NCBI RefSeq assembly: GCF_965227725.1
Contig: NZ_CBDDGH010000001.1
Location: forward strand, 248,001-312,000
From: Shimia sp965227725
Lineage (GTDB): Bacteria > Pseudomonadota > Alphaproteobacteria > Rhodobacterales > Rhodobacteraceae
DNA: 64,000 nt
Direction: 5' to 3'
The notes beneath the pieces were generated by a model, which was given only the letters and a program-made list of their open reading frames with translations, searched no databases and was not told the origin of the DNA. Below, one piece after another: positions 51,593 through 60,413 of the stretch. The translations under genes and the position numbers were made by a program. Every line of letters begins with the position of its first letter. Position 1 is the first letter of the stretch.

Positions 51593-52810
51593 GTGAACGC
51601 TCTGGACTTGCCCGCCATGCGCAAAGCGGCAACCGGTACATTGCTTGTGCTGGTTGCTGTTTATCTTCTGACCTTCCTGAGCGGTTCCCCCGGCACCCCG
51701 CTACGTCTGTTCAGAGCCGCCGCCGGAGCAGGTATTGTCGGCGCTTTGGCCGATTGGTTCGCAGTGGTTGCGCTTTTCCGCCACCCCATGGGGATCCCGA
51801 TCCCCCACACGGCTCTGCTCCCACGCAATCAGGAACGCGTGGCCGTGAATGTCGGTCGCTTCATCGAAGAACACTTCCTACAACCATCTTTGCTTGTGAC
51901 GCAGCTACGTGAAAGCAAACTGGCAGCAAAGGTATCAGGCTGGTTGCTCACCGGCGGACATGCTGAACTGATCGTACGCCCCATTCTGTCGAGCGCGACA
52001 AACTTCCTTCGGGCGGATCTGCCAGCCGATCTGACAAAAACACTGGCCAGCATTCTACAAAAACTGACCCGAGATGCCTCTGGCAGTGCGCGCACCACAC
52101 AAGAGGTCTCCGAGCTGCTCAAACAGGGCTTTCGCGGAGAAACGCTCACCGAAATCATTGGCTTTCTGCATGACACTGTGGATCGGCATCGCGACACCGC
52201 GCGGGCACTTGTCAGCGACAATAGCCGCTGGTGGATTTCCGCACGTATCGAGAAGAACGCAGCAGATATGATCGTCAAAGGGCTAATGTCGGTGCTAGCC
52301 GAAATGTCCAATCCCGAAAGCGCGCTACGCAAGGAGTTTGAGACCGCAGCTCAGACCACATTGGACAACGCCATAACCCAGGACCGCTTGCAACAAGTGA
52401 TCGCCAGATCAGTTGACGCTTATCTCAACTCAGAGAGGTTTGATGACAAAGCGACTGAGTTGATCGAAGGGATCAAACACCATCTCGCTGATTACCTGGA
52501 AAACGAGACCTTCATTCAAACTGTTCTGACCACGCTTGAAAAAGGCGCCAAAGAGGTTTCTGAGGACGAAACCCTGCAAAATCGCATTGATGCTGGCGTG
52601 GCAGAGATTGCCGGAAAACTGGTGCCAGAGCTGCGGCCCTATGTGGGCGCCTATATAGCCCAAACCATCCGCAACTGGGATCCAGACATGCTGGTGGAGC
52701 GCTTCGAAACAGAAGCAGGCCGTGATCTGCAATTCATCCGCATCAACGGCGCCTTGCTGGGGTTTCTGATCGGAGGCGGCCTTTTTGCGATCGAACACGC
52801 GATCGGATAA
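51593..52810 (+). CDS. DUF445-family membrane protein
   Basis: 405 residues starting with GTG. An N-terminal hydrophobic segment is at about 12-28, and the DUF445 signature GIVGALADWFAVVALFRHPMGIPIPHTALLPRNQERV is at about 42-80. A long helical region follows, and a C-terminal membrane segment (FIRINGALLGFLIGGGLFAIEHAIG) ends the protein. Relatives include E. coli YjiN, of unknown function. It is encoded 13 nt after phaZ, apparently in the same transcription unit, though a PHA role is unproven. Confidence 0.82.
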   Translation: MNALDLPAMRKAATGTLLVLVAVYLLTFLSGSPGTPLRLFRAAAGAGIVGALADWFAVVALFRHPMGIPIPHTALLPRNQERVAVNVGRFIEEHFLQPSLLVTQLRESKLAAKVSGWLLTGGHAELIVRPILSSATNFLRADLPADLTKTLASILQKLTRDASGSARTTQEVSELLKQGFRGETLTEIIGFLHDTVDRHRDTARALVSDNSRWWISARIEKNAADMIVKGLMSVLAEMSNPESALRKEFETAAQTTLDNAITQDRLQQVIARSVDAYLNSERFDDKATELIEGIKHHLADYLENETFIQTVLTTLEKGAKEVSEDETLQNRIDAGVAEIAGKLVPELRPYVGAYIAQTIRNWDPDMLVERFETEAGRDLQFIRINGALLGFLIGGGLFAIEHAIG

Positions 52811-52875
52811 GCACAGACGGTATTGGCACAAAAAAGAGCGCCATGTCAGCACTCTCTCAACGTCTTATATAACGT

Positions 52876-52909
52876 GAAAAATCCCGGCCATCAGAAAGAC
52901 AGCCAGGAT
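52876..52909 (-). terminator. Terminator of the phasin gene
   Basis: On the minus strand ATCCTGGC-(13 nt)-GCCGGGAT forms an 8-bp stem with one G-U pair, followed by TTTTTC. It starts 18 nt after the phasin stop codon. Confidence 0.65.
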
Positions 52910-52926
52910 CTTAGCTGTGGCGCCAA

Positions 52927-53391
52927 TTAAGCCGCCTTATCGTCTTTCTTGGATTTGGAAGACGCAACAAGCTCGTCAACCGCGGAGAACAACGGCGCCA
53001 TGGACGCTTTGGTCTGTTCCTCGGCCACGTTGGTCAGGTCTTTCAGCTGACCGCCAACGGCCCCAATCTGGGTGTTCACAAAGTTGGCGTGCTGTTCAGC
53101 CACAGCGATCAAATTCGGTGCTTTGGCAATATTGCGGCCGTGTTCGACCCAGGTATCAAGATTGGCACGCAGAACATTCAGCACAGCACGGTCAAACGCC
53201 ATAACCCCAGTGTAGGTGCTGCGAACAGTGTCCGTAGCAACAGTACCCGCCTGGCTCAGGTTTTCTCTGTAGCCTTTAAAATTCTCAGTTACGTTCTGGT
53301 ACGAGTTCTGCAGCTTTTCGACAACCGCAGGGGTGGTTGCAGATGCTTTGGTCTCTTCGGCTGCCTTCGCGGCGGCTTTTGCGTTTGCCAT
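52927..53391 (-). CDS. phaP: Phasin, PHA granule-coating protein
   Basis: 154 residues, almost wholly helical, with an Ala/Lys-rich start (MANAKAAAKAAEETKA) and tail (SSKSKKDDKAA). The phasin pattern YRENLSQAGTVATDTVRSTYTGVMAFDRAVLNVLRANLDTWVEHGRNIA is clear. Phasins cover PHA granules and control their size. The gene is convergent to phaC-phaZ-DUF445 and has a long palindrome 72 nt upstream, the likely site of the repressor PhaR, which itself is not encoded in this window. Confidence 0.88.
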   Translation of the reverse strand: MANAKAAAKAAEETKASATTPAVVEKLQNSYQNVTENFKGYRENLSQAGTVATDTVRSTYTGVMAFDRAVLNVLRANLDTWVEHGRNIAKAPNLIAVAEQHANFVNTQIGAVGGQLKDLTNVAEEQTKASMAPLFSAVDELVASSKSKKDDKAA

Positions 53392-53462
53392 AGTGGCCTC
53401 CTAATTCAGTCGTATTAAGTAAGTATTTCGTAAAATGAACATAGGTGGTGAAATGCTGCATC

Positions 53463-53499
53463 GCAACAAAAAATGCTGCAATGCAGCATTTTTTGTTGC
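53463..53499. promoter_or_regulatory. 37-bp perfect palindrome with CTGC-N3-GCAG, likely PhaR box
   Basis: Arms of 18 bp at 53463-53480 and 53482-53499 around a single base, with the core TGCTGCA-A-TGCAGCA flanked by A6 and T6 runs. It contains CTGC-AAT-GCAG, matching the PhaR consensus known from Paracoccus (CTGC-N3-4-GCAG). An extra half-site ATGCTGCATCGCA lies next to it (53453-53465). With its A/T runs it could also be a bidirectional terminator for the DUF6489 gene. Confidence 0.75.
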
Positions 53500-53589
53500 T
53501 CTCTAATTTTATCGGAAATTCAGCGTGTTACAGCAAAGTCAGCCTGAATTTATTTTGTGACGTTGGGTCGCAAACCCAAGCACGACGCC

Positions 53590-53826
53590 TCACTTATTGT
53601 TGGCCCCAGGCATCATTTTCATCAGGGATGCCATCAAATCCGGGTTTGGCATCAAAGCCTCGGTCCACTGTTTTGCGATTGTCTCAGGCGACAGCTTCGC
53701 AATTTCGGTGGCTACAGCACCTTCAACCGCTGCCATCCATCGGTCCTGAGCAGACTTCACATCCGGCAAGCCAATCGCCTCGCGAAACTCCGCAGGGGTC
53801 AAATCAAAATCAATGCTAATCTTCAT
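53590..53826 (-). CDS. Small conserved protein (DUF6489-like)
   Basis: 78 residues, acidic and helical (LTPAEFREAIGLPDVKSAQDRWMAAVEGAVA), ending MKMMPGANNK. It recalls the DUF6489 family of alphaproteobacteria; the function is unknown. The start KISIDFDL at 53826 has a GGAGGACA site; the longer frame adds only leader sequence. A TGC-rich palindrome 30 nt upstream and location beside phaP suggest a PHA-granule role. Confidence 0.7.
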   Translation of the reverse strand: MKISIDFDLTPAEFREAIGLPDVKSAQDRWMAAVEGAVATEIAKLSPETIAKQWTEALMPNPDLMASLMKMMPGANNK

Positions 53827-53855
53827 GGCCTGTCCTCCTCTATTGCCATTTGAAA

Positions 53856-53869
53856 TGCTGCTCGCAGCA
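53856..53869. promoter_or_regulatory. TGCTGC-TC-GCAGCA palindrome
   Basis: A perfect 14-bp palindrome 30 nt upstream of the DUF6489-like gene, with the same half-sites as the PhaR-type box upstream of phaP but a 2-nt spacer. It may bind the same regulator. Confidence 0.5.
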
Positions 53870-54103
53870 CCCACAAAAACCGCGTGTCGAATTTACCCGC
53901 AGCGTCCTCCTCGTTCGCGACTGGCCTCGACCTCCACGCTCAAGGCCACCGAAAATCGCGTATACCATATCACGCAACGAGGCTCTGCAAGCAGACCTAG
54001 AACATCCCCGAGCCATGTGCAGAATTGAAGAGCGCATGTACAATTGATGCCTATCATCAACCACGGTGTTCAGAAAATTTACCCAACGCTAACTTGATTG
54101 TTC

Positions 54104-55186
54104 ATGACCAAACGGGACATATTGACCTACACTTCGGGCCATGACCCGATGCCCGCGTCTTGGGAGGAACGTTTGAAGGACCAGGTATACAATACCGCAA
54201 AACTGCACGCAGCTCTTGACGCATTGCGCACTGATGGCATTGAAACAGATCACGCCTTTGCAGGTACGGGACTAAGCCTGAAAGCCATCGAAGATGAGCA
54301 ATTTCGCGTCTCGCCTCTTCAAATTCTGAAGGCGTTCAAGAACATTTCCGACCGAAAGTGGGATCCTTACCTGCCGTACAGAATCGGTAGCAATGTGCAT
54401 TTGTCAGCCTACGGCCTCTACGGCTATGCGCTTCTTTGTAGCACCTGTTATCGCGAGACCGTCGCATTCGCGACCAAATACCACTATTTGGCTGCGCCCA
54501 CGGTTGAGATGAAATTCATCTTTGACGAACAAGAAGAAGGTTGGGACATTGAACCCATCGCAGCAGATCAAGTTGACCAGCAATTCTATGCTTTCCTTGT
54601 ATGCCTTCAGATGGGCATCCATCGCTCCTTGCATAGGGACGTGATCGGACCAGGTTTCCAGCCTCACCTTTTGGAACTCCGCTTTGGCGAGGAGGCTTTT
54701 TATCGTATTCCTGAGGAAGCGGCTTCAGAGATCCGAATGGGTGCAAATAGGAACAGATTTCATATTTCCGGCGATTGGGTCTACCGCAAACTGGAGCTTG
54801 GCAACGAGCTGACCTTCAAACAGATTGTGCAAATTTGTGACAAAGAGCTATCGGAGCTCGTGGAGCATGGCGGGGTGGCCGGACAAGTTCGCCGAGCCCT
54901 GTTAGAAAACGCAGCGTTTGCCTCCAGCATGGACGCGATTGCGCAACATCTCGGCCTTACAAGTCGGACTCTGCGTCGACACCTCAAACAGGAAAACAAA
55001 ACGTTCAGCGAAATCGTGGATTCGACTCGCGCTGAATTGGCGCTCCGCTACCTACGTTCTGATGAGCTCAGCACCGAAGAAATCGCTTACGTTCTAGGTT
55101 TCTCAGAGACGGCGAGCTTTGTCCGTGCGTTCAAGCGATGGACTGGCAAAACTCCCAAAACATATCGAATGAGCTTCGCGGCATAA
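54104..55186 (+). CDS. AraC-family transcriptional regulator
   Basis: 360 residues. The N-terminal sensing domain is like Arabinose_bd (about 30-230, including SPLQILKAFKNISDRKWDPYLPYRIGSNV). The C-terminal double helix-turn-helix has SSMDAIAQHLGLTSRTLRRHLKQENKTFSEIVDSTRAELALRYL and the second motif LSTEEIAYVLGFSETASFVRAFKRWTGKTPKTYR. It is typical of the OruR/AraC type. There is no adjacent target operon except the PHA cluster; its regulon is unknown. The ATG at 54104 is preferred over a TTG 6 nt upstream. Confidence 0.87.
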   Translation: MTKRDILTYTSGHDPMPASWEERLKDQVYNTAKLHAALDALRTDGIETDHAFAGTGLSLKAIEDEQFRVSPLQILKAFKNISDRKWDPYLPYRIGSNVHLSAYGLYGYALLCSTCYRETVAFATKYHYLAAPTVEMKFIFDEQEEGWDIEPIAADQVDQQFYAFLVCLQMGIHRSLHRDVIGPGFQPHLLELRFGEEAFYRIPEEAASEIRMGANRNRFHISGDWVYRKLELGNELTFKQIVQICDKELSELVEHGGVAGQVRRALLENAAFASSMDAIAQHLGLTSRTLRRHLKQENKTFSEIVDSTRAELALRYLRSDELSTEEIAYVLGFSETASFVRAFKRWTGKTPKTYRMSFAA

Positions 55187-55334
55187 AAGACAACGAAACT
55201 GCTAAGCACCTGAGGTAACCCTTTAGCGTTTTTTCTGCCAGATCGCTTCAGACTGTCCCGATTACGCCGACAATTGGCGATGCATTCCTCAACATCGGCT
55301 ACCCTACTTCGAGAAGCTTCAAGCCAAAAAACGC

Positions 55335-56132
55335 TCAAGTCGCCCGTTCAAAAACGGCGAGAAGCGCCAGCTTTGCACAGATCGCCTCTACGGTTTCTTT
55401 TAGCGCTGCCACCACCGCACCGACCTCATTGGGCCGATCTGCCCCTTGGATCATCGGCACACTCAACGCACCGACAACACCGCCGCTTCCTTTCGAAGTG
55501 AGCGGCGCCGATACTTCTACGATTCCGGCATTTTCTGCATTTGAAAGCACACAAACGCCATTGGCGGCACAACGCTCGATTTCCAGATCAAAAGCTGCAA
55601 ACGCATCCTCGCTGACGAACTCTTCCATCTGCACAAGCATTTCAATGCGTGCCGCGCTACTTGGTAGCCCCGCTAAGAAACATGCTCCGGCAGAGGCGCC
55701 GAACATCGGTGCCTGAACACCTTCACCTAAGGCAAGGCTGTAGGATCCGGCAGCCCGCGCAGCTGCGCCCACACGCATTTTGTTCTCATCAACGATCCAA
55801 AGATGATTGGATTGCTCCGTTTTTTGGGACAGTTGCGCCATGAAGGGGCGGGCAATCTCGATCATCTGCCCCGTCGGGTTACGCGCACCGCCAAGCTCAC
55901 CGAGCTTCGGTGTCAGAAAGAAAACATCCCCGTCACCACGCCGTATGTATCCGCGCTCCTCCAAGACCACCATCATCCGGAAGATCTCGTTTTTGGACCG
56001 GCCAATTCCTTTGGCGATATCCGCATGCGTCAGCGCCACCCCTGGCCGCAGTGACAACAGCTCCAAAATATCCAACCCTTTCTCAAGGGCAGGTGCAGAG
56101 TATTTCTGAAGTCTTGTGGTCGGTTCGGTCAA
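55335..56132 (-). CDS. IclR-family transcriptional regulator
   Basis: 265 residues. The N-terminal winged helix is YSAPALEKGLDILELLSLRPGVALTHADIAKGIGRSKNEIFRMMVVLEERGYI, followed by the IclR effector domain (about 95-260). The start is TTG at 56132, since no ATG or GTG is in frame nearby. The gene lies directly after the sugar ABC operon, on the same strand, separated by two stem-loops. It is the likely regulator of that operon, binding the repeat at 60152-60190. Confidence 0.85.
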   Translation of the reverse strand: MTEPTTRLQKYSAPALEKGLDILELLSLRPGVALTHADIAKGIGRSKNEIFRMMVVLEERGYIRRGDGDVFFLTPKLGELGGARNPTGQMIEIARPFMAQLSQKTEQSNHLWIVDENKMRVGAAARAAGSYSLALGEGVQAPMFGASAGACFLAGLPSSAARIEMLVQMEEFVSEDAFAAFDLEIERCAANGVCVLSNAENAGIVEVSAPLTSKGSGGVVGALSVPMIQGADRPNEVGAVVAALKETVEAICAKLALLAVFERAT

Positions 56133-56165
56133 GAGGGTCGCTAAGCTCTGGAATTTAAAGCAAGT

Positions 56166-56226
56166 TGCGCAGGAGGCTTAAGCTCCTGCGCAGCTGTTGT
56201 CGACCCTTGGGGGAGGGCAAGGGTCG
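56166..56226 (-). terminator. Two tandem stem-loops between sugar ABC operon and iclR-type gene
   Basis: Stem 1: CGACCCTTG (56201-56209) with CAAGGGTCG (56218-56226), 9 bp. Stem 2: TGCGCAGGAG (56166-56175) with CTCCTGCGCA (56183-56192), 10 bp, followed on the minus strand by CTTGCTTTAAA. They follow the binding-protein stop within 70 nt, and would end or reduce transcription into the regulator gene. Confidence 0.75.
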
Positions 56227-56234
56227 CACTGGGA

Positions 56235-57191
56235 TCACTTCAAGCCATTACGCTTGAGAATATCATCCGCATTTTCCGACGTTACAGCTTCTGTCCCCAT
56301 AACCACGGACTTCTCAACGCTCGCACCACCCAGATATGCCAGAGCCTGACGCAGCCCTTCCGCGCCCGGTGTCGGATAGAGGAAGGTTGCCGCAAGTTCG
56401 CCATTGGCCACCCATGTCACACCTTCTCCAGGAAGCGCATCCACACCGATGAACAGGATGTCATCTGCGCGTCCCGCATCTTTGGCGGCCAGATAGGCGC
56501 CATAGGCCATTGGGTCGTTGTGGCCATAAACCATGGAGATGTCTTCATAGTTGCGCAGGGCAGTAGACATGATGTCATACGCCGTGTCCTGCTTCCAATC
56601 GCCGGATTGCTGATCCAGCAGGAAAGTCACACCGGACTCGCCCTCAAAGGCTTCATGGAAACCGTTGGCGCGATCATGCGCCGCCTGCGTGCCCAGACCA
56701 CCCCAGATTTCCACGATGGTGCCAGATGCGCTGCCCGCACCGCCGAGCTTCTCAAGCGCGAACTGGCCTGCAGCGCGGCCGATCAGTTCGTTGTCGCCGC
56801 CAACCCACTGCACAAACTTGTCAGTGTCCACGTTACGATCCAGCACGAACACTGGAATACCTGCGTCGGTGGCCTGCTCCACAACACCGGTCAAACCCGC
56901 AGATTCCTTAGGAGAAATCAGGATCGCGTCTACCTCCTGACGGATAAAGTTCTCCACATCCGCCACCTGCTTCTCGGTGCGGTCATTGGCATCGGCAATC
57001 AACAACTCAACATTATCATGCAGCGCCGCTTCGGCCCGCAGGTCTTTGTTAAACTGCACACGCCATGGCTCAACAGTTGTCACCTGCGAAAACCCGATGA
57101 CGTAGTTGTCCGCCGCCAGCAGGGCCGTTGCGCTGGTTGTGAGTGCGAGTGCAGCCACACAAAGGCTCTTGCCGAAAGTTCTTCTTTGCAT
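56235..57191 (-). CDS. Ribose-type sugar ABC binding protein
   Basis: 318 residues with a signal peptide (ending near ALLAAD, residue 27) and the peripla_BP_4 fold. Motifs are YVIGFSQVTTVEPWRVQFNKDLRAEA, DANDRTEKQVADVENFIRQEVDAILISPKE and PVFVLDRNVDT. It resembles RbsB/YtfQ-type proteins; the sugar cannot be told. The ATG at 57191 (MQRRTF) starts the signal peptide directly. It is the last gene of the operon, after permease and ATPase, an unusual position since binding proteins often come first. Confidence 0.87.
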   Translation of the reverse strand: MQRRTFGKSLCVAALALTTSATALLAADNYVIGFSQVTTVEPWRVQFNKDLRAEAALHDNVELLIADANDRTEKQVADVENFIRQEVDAILISPKESAGLTGVVEQATDAGIPVFVLDRNVDTDKFVQWVGGDNELIGRAAGQFALEKLGGAGSASGTIVEIWGGLGTQAAHDRANGFHEAFEGESGVTFLLDQQSGDWKQDTAYDIMSTALRNYEDISMVYGHNDPMAYGAYLAAKDAGRADDILFIGVDALPGEGVTWVANGELAATFLYPTPGAEGLRQALAYLGGASVEKSVVMGTEAVTSENADDILKRNGLK

Positions 57192-57274
57192 AATCTTCTC
57201 CCTTGTCATGTTTCAGCCATTTGGCTGTTTGGCAAATGCCCTGATCTCCGGTCCTCCAAACTGCGAGGTCAGGG

Positions 57275-58564
57275 CTATTTCTCTCCACGGATCTTGCGTT
57301 TCACCGCAGAGAGGAATTCTTCTATCCGGCCTTCCTGCAACAGGACGGCGGCAATAATGATCACACCTTTCAGGATCAACTGCGTGTTGCTGTCGATGTT
57401 GTTGAGCTGCAAAATATTGCTGAGGAAGCCAAAGATGAGGACACCTACGAAGGTGCCCAAAATCGCGCCCCTGCCCCCCATCAGGCTGGTTCCACCAATC
57501 ACCACCGCAGCAATCGCATCGAGCTCCAGTCCAAGCCCGGCATCCGGTTTCCCCTGGCGGAACTGCGCCACATAGAGGATGCCCGCCAGTGCCGACAGCC
57601 CGCCCGCAATTGCATAGGTCACAATCGTATTGCGCTTCACATTGATCCCGGCCAGACGCGCCGCTTCCGCATTGCCCCCGATTGCCAGCAAGTAGCTGCC
57701 AAAGGTGGTGAACCGTGTCAGCACAAAGAATATTGCAAGGATCGCGAGGAAGAACAGCCCGGGCACCGGCACCACGCCCCACAGCAAGCTACGCAACACG
57801 TCAAACTCCTGTACTGCATTGCTGCCGGTATAGACCGGATAAACCGCTGTATCCTGTCCAGCGATCACCCGCGCCAGTCCCAGCGCACCCACCATCATTG
57901 CAAGCGTCACAATGAACGGCTGCAGACGACCATACACAATGAGCGCGCCATTGAGTGTTCCCATGATGATGCCCACACAAGGCACTGCAATGAGCACACC
58001 CATCACGCCAAACTTGTCATCTACCTGCAACCCCAGCCACAACATTGCTGCAAGTGCTACCACCAGTCCAATCGCCATCGATGGCAACTTGGAAGGTGCA
58101 CTTGGCTGGTCCTTGGTGCCTGCGGCACGCATCTGAGATTGCACAAAGAAGATCAGTGCGGCCACAGCGACAAATAGGATCACCCCTGCGGCGGGTACCG
58201 AAAACATGCTCGCTGCGGTCCAACCCGATTGGGTCAACAACATCGCGCAGATCACCGTCCCCAACGCCATGATCGAGCCAACCGACAGATCAATCCCGGC
58301 AATGAAAATCACCAGCGTCATACCCACAGCCACAATGCCTGTCACGGAGACCTGCCGCAGAATGTCTGTCAGGTTACCTATCGACAGAAAGATATTGTTA
58401 CCCTTTGACGAAAGCGGCGAGGTCAACGCACCAAACACAATTAGTGCGACGAGCCCCCAATAGAGCTTGGTTTTGTCCAAAATCTGCAACAACCAGTTGC
58501 GGTCAGCCTTGTGGCCAGAGCCGGATTTGGAGGCAGCGGGTGGTCGGGCGTCTGTCATACTCAT
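57275..58564 (-). CDS. Ribose-type sugar ABC permease
   Basis: 429 residues, about ten transmembrane segments, BPD_transp_2 type (AGIDLSVGSIMALGTVICAMLL; GLSALAGILYVAQFRQGKPDAGLGLELDAIAAVVIGGTSLMGG). It is longer than RbsC (about 320) because of an extended N-terminus and a loop after about residue 150 (QSQMRAAGTKDQPSAPSK). ATG at 58564 is preferred; a GTG at 58576 overlapping the ATPase stop is possible. It pairs with the ATPase upstream. Confidence 0.87.
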   Translation of the reverse strand: MSMTDARPPAASKSGSGHKADRNWLLQILDKTKLYWGLVALIVFGALTSPLSSKGNNIFLSIGNLTDILRQVSVTGIVAVGMTLVIFIAGIDLSVGSIMALGTVICAMLLTQSGWTAASMFSVPAAGVILFVAVAALIFFVQSQMRAAGTKDQPSAPSKLPSMAIGLVVALAAMLWLGLQVDDKFGVMGVLIAVPCVGIIMGTLNGALIVYGRLQPFIVTLAMMVGALGLARVIAGQDTAVYPVYTGSNAVQEFDVLRSLLWGVVPVPGLFFLAILAIFFVLTRFTTFGSYLLAIGGNAEAARLAGINVKRNTIVTYAIAGGLSALAGILYVAQFRQGKPDAGLGLELDAIAAVVIGGTSLMGGRGAILGTFVGVLIFGFLSNILQLNNIDSNTQLILKGVIIIAAVLLQEGRIEEFLSAVKRKIRGEK

Positions 58565-58572
58565 GTCTCGGC

Positions 58573-60132
58573 TCACGCTTGGTCAAATTGCATCGAAAGG
58601 TCTTTGATGGCTTCAACGGTCATTTCGTCCCGCGTCAGTTCTCCTGCGACATGCCCGTCACAGAGCACGATCATGCGATCGCAGACCGCCATAAATTCCG
58701 GTATTTCTGAGCTCGCAAACAGCACGGAAATCCCTTGATCCGCCAGTTGTCCGATCAGATCGTAGATCTCGTCTTTGGCACCAATATCGATCCCGCGGGT
58801 GGGCTCATCCAGAAGCAGGATACTCGGCCCTGTGGCCAGCCATTTGCCAATTACGACCTTCTGCTGGTTGCCCCCGCTCAAGCGACCAACCACATGCTCG
58901 ACACCAGTGGCAGCGACGCGCAGTCGGGAAATCGCACTCTGCGCTTCTGCGTCTCGCTGCGCCTTGGAAAGCAAACCAAATCGCGACTTCAAGGGTAAGA
59001 GCGGCAAGATCACATTGTCTGCGATAGAGCGGTCCAGCAGCAGCCCGTTGCCTTTGCGATCTTCGGTGATCAGAGCCAAACCATGACGCACAGCGTCAGA
59101 GGGAGTGGAAAGCCGCACACTCTCACCATGCACCACAATTTCACCAGAGAAGGTATCACCCCGCGCGCCGAAAATCGTTTCCAGCAACTCCGTCCGGCCC
59201 GCACCCAGGAGACCGCCAACACCCAGAACTTCTCCCCGACGCAGATCAAAGGAAACATCCTGCAGCACTTTGCGACCACCGGCTTCAGCTGTCAGGTCAC
59301 GCACCGCCAATACCGTCTCAGCAGACGCTGGCGTTTCGCGGACGACCGGTTTGATTTCAACCGAACGCCCCACCATCATTTGCACCAGTTCCTCCGGTGT
59401 CGTATCTGCCGCCAACGTGGTGCCAATCATGTCCCCATCCCGCAGTACTGTCACACGGTCTGAGATCTCAAAGACCTCATCCATGCGGTGGGAAATATAC
59501 ACAATCGCCACACCTTGCTGCGCCAGATCGCGGACCACTTCCATCAGGATATCCGCCTCCGCTTGCGACAGCGCGCTTGTGGGCTCATCCATGATCAGCA
59601 GGCGCGCATCCATCAAAAGTGCACGCGCAATCTCAACCAGCTGCTGTTCTCCCACACGCAAGTCTTTCACCAAGGTGTCAACTTCCAGAGAAAAGCCAAA
59701 TTTCTTCAGCGCATTTTGGGCTGTCTCGCGCAACGCGCGCTGATCCACCATCACGCCGCCAATCATGGGCTCCTGCCCAAGCATCACATTCTGCGCGACA
59801 GTCATCTCCGGGATCAGGCTCAACTCCTGATGCATGATCACGATGCCATTATCGTTGGCCTCTGCGGGAGAGTTGAACTGCACCTCCTGCCCATCGATCT
59901 CAAGTGTACCGAAGCTCTGCCCCTGCACACCGCTGATGATTTTCACAAGCGTGCTTTTGCCGGCGCCATTCTCGCCCATCAACGTATGGATCTCACCACC
60001 GGAGATCTGGAGCGTTACATCACGCAGTACACTCACTCCGGAAAACGATTTTCCGATCCCGTGAAGCTGCATTGTGATCTTGCTGTTCTGCGCAAGAAAA
60101 TCCTCTTGCGCCAGCGTGGATGCTGGAATCAT
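58573..60132 (-). CDS. Ribose-type sugar ABC ATPase, two domains
   Basis: 519 residues with two ATPase halves. The first has Walker A GENGAGKST, signature LRVGEQQLVEIARAL and Walker B LLIMDEPTSAL. The second has a degenerate Walker A (GVGGLLGAGRTEL), signature LSGGNQQKVVIGKWL and LLLDEPTRGIDIG. This is the RbsA/MglA architecture, where only one site is expected to hydrolyse ATP normally. First gene of the operon; ATG follows GGAGGAGG. Confidence 0.92.
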   Translation of the reverse strand: MIPASTLAQEDFLAQNSKITMQLHGIGKSFSGVSVLRDVTLQISGGEIHTLMGENGAGKSTLVKIISGVQGQSFGTLEIDGQEVQFNSPAEANDNGIVIMHQELSLIPEMTVAQNVMLGQEPMIGGVMVDQRALRETAQNALKKFGFSLEVDTLVKDLRVGEQQLVEIARALLMDARLLIMDEPTSALSQAEADILMEVVRDLAQQGVAIVYISHRMDEVFEISDRVTVLRDGDMIGTTLAADTTPEELVQMMVGRSVEIKPVVRETPASAETVLAVRDLTAEAGGRKVLQDVSFDLRRGEVLGVGGLLGAGRTELLETIFGARGDTFSGEIVVHGESVRLSTPSDAVRHGLALITEDRKGNGLLLDRSIADNVILPLLPLKSRFGLLSKAQRDAEAQSAISRLRVAATGVEHVVGRLSGGNQQKVVIGKWLATGPSILLLDEPTRGIDIGAKDEIYDLIGQLADQGISVLFASSEIPEFMAVCDRMIVLCDGHVAGELTRDEMTVEAIKDLSMQFDQA

Positions 60133-60151
60133 CCTCCTCCTCCCAAAGGCT

Positions 60152-60190
60152 GACGTTTCATATATAAAGCCGCTTCAAATATGAAGTGTC
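60152..60190. promoter_or_regulatory. Imperfect inverted repeat upstream of the sugar ABC operon
   Basis: GACGTTTCATAT (60152-60163) and ATATGAAGTGTC (60179-60190) match as inverted repeats in 10 of 12 positions, with a further TTCAAATATGAA element inside. It lies 20 nt upstream of the ATPase start and fits an IclR-type operator overlapping the promoter. Confidence 0.55.
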
Positions 60191-60413
60191 AACAGGATTT
60201 TGGGAGTTCGGAACACAAATAGGCAGCTTGGACCACCCCTTCCCCAGCCCGCACCAATGGGAAGACGTATCCCACAAACTGCCAGTCAAGGTGAAATCAA
60301 GCCGCTAAATAACAGCCCGGCCAGCACAAGGTCGCGGCAAAAGCATACCCCTCCAAAGCGCCCAGTGGCGGTTCATCACAAAGCTGATTAAGACCTATGT
60401 CACGCCAAGCTTA

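Noticed and set aside
53590..53826. PhaR repressor gene next to phasin
   Set aside because: The product is only 78 residues and lacks the PhaR DNA-binding N-terminus; it fits a DUF6489-like protein better.
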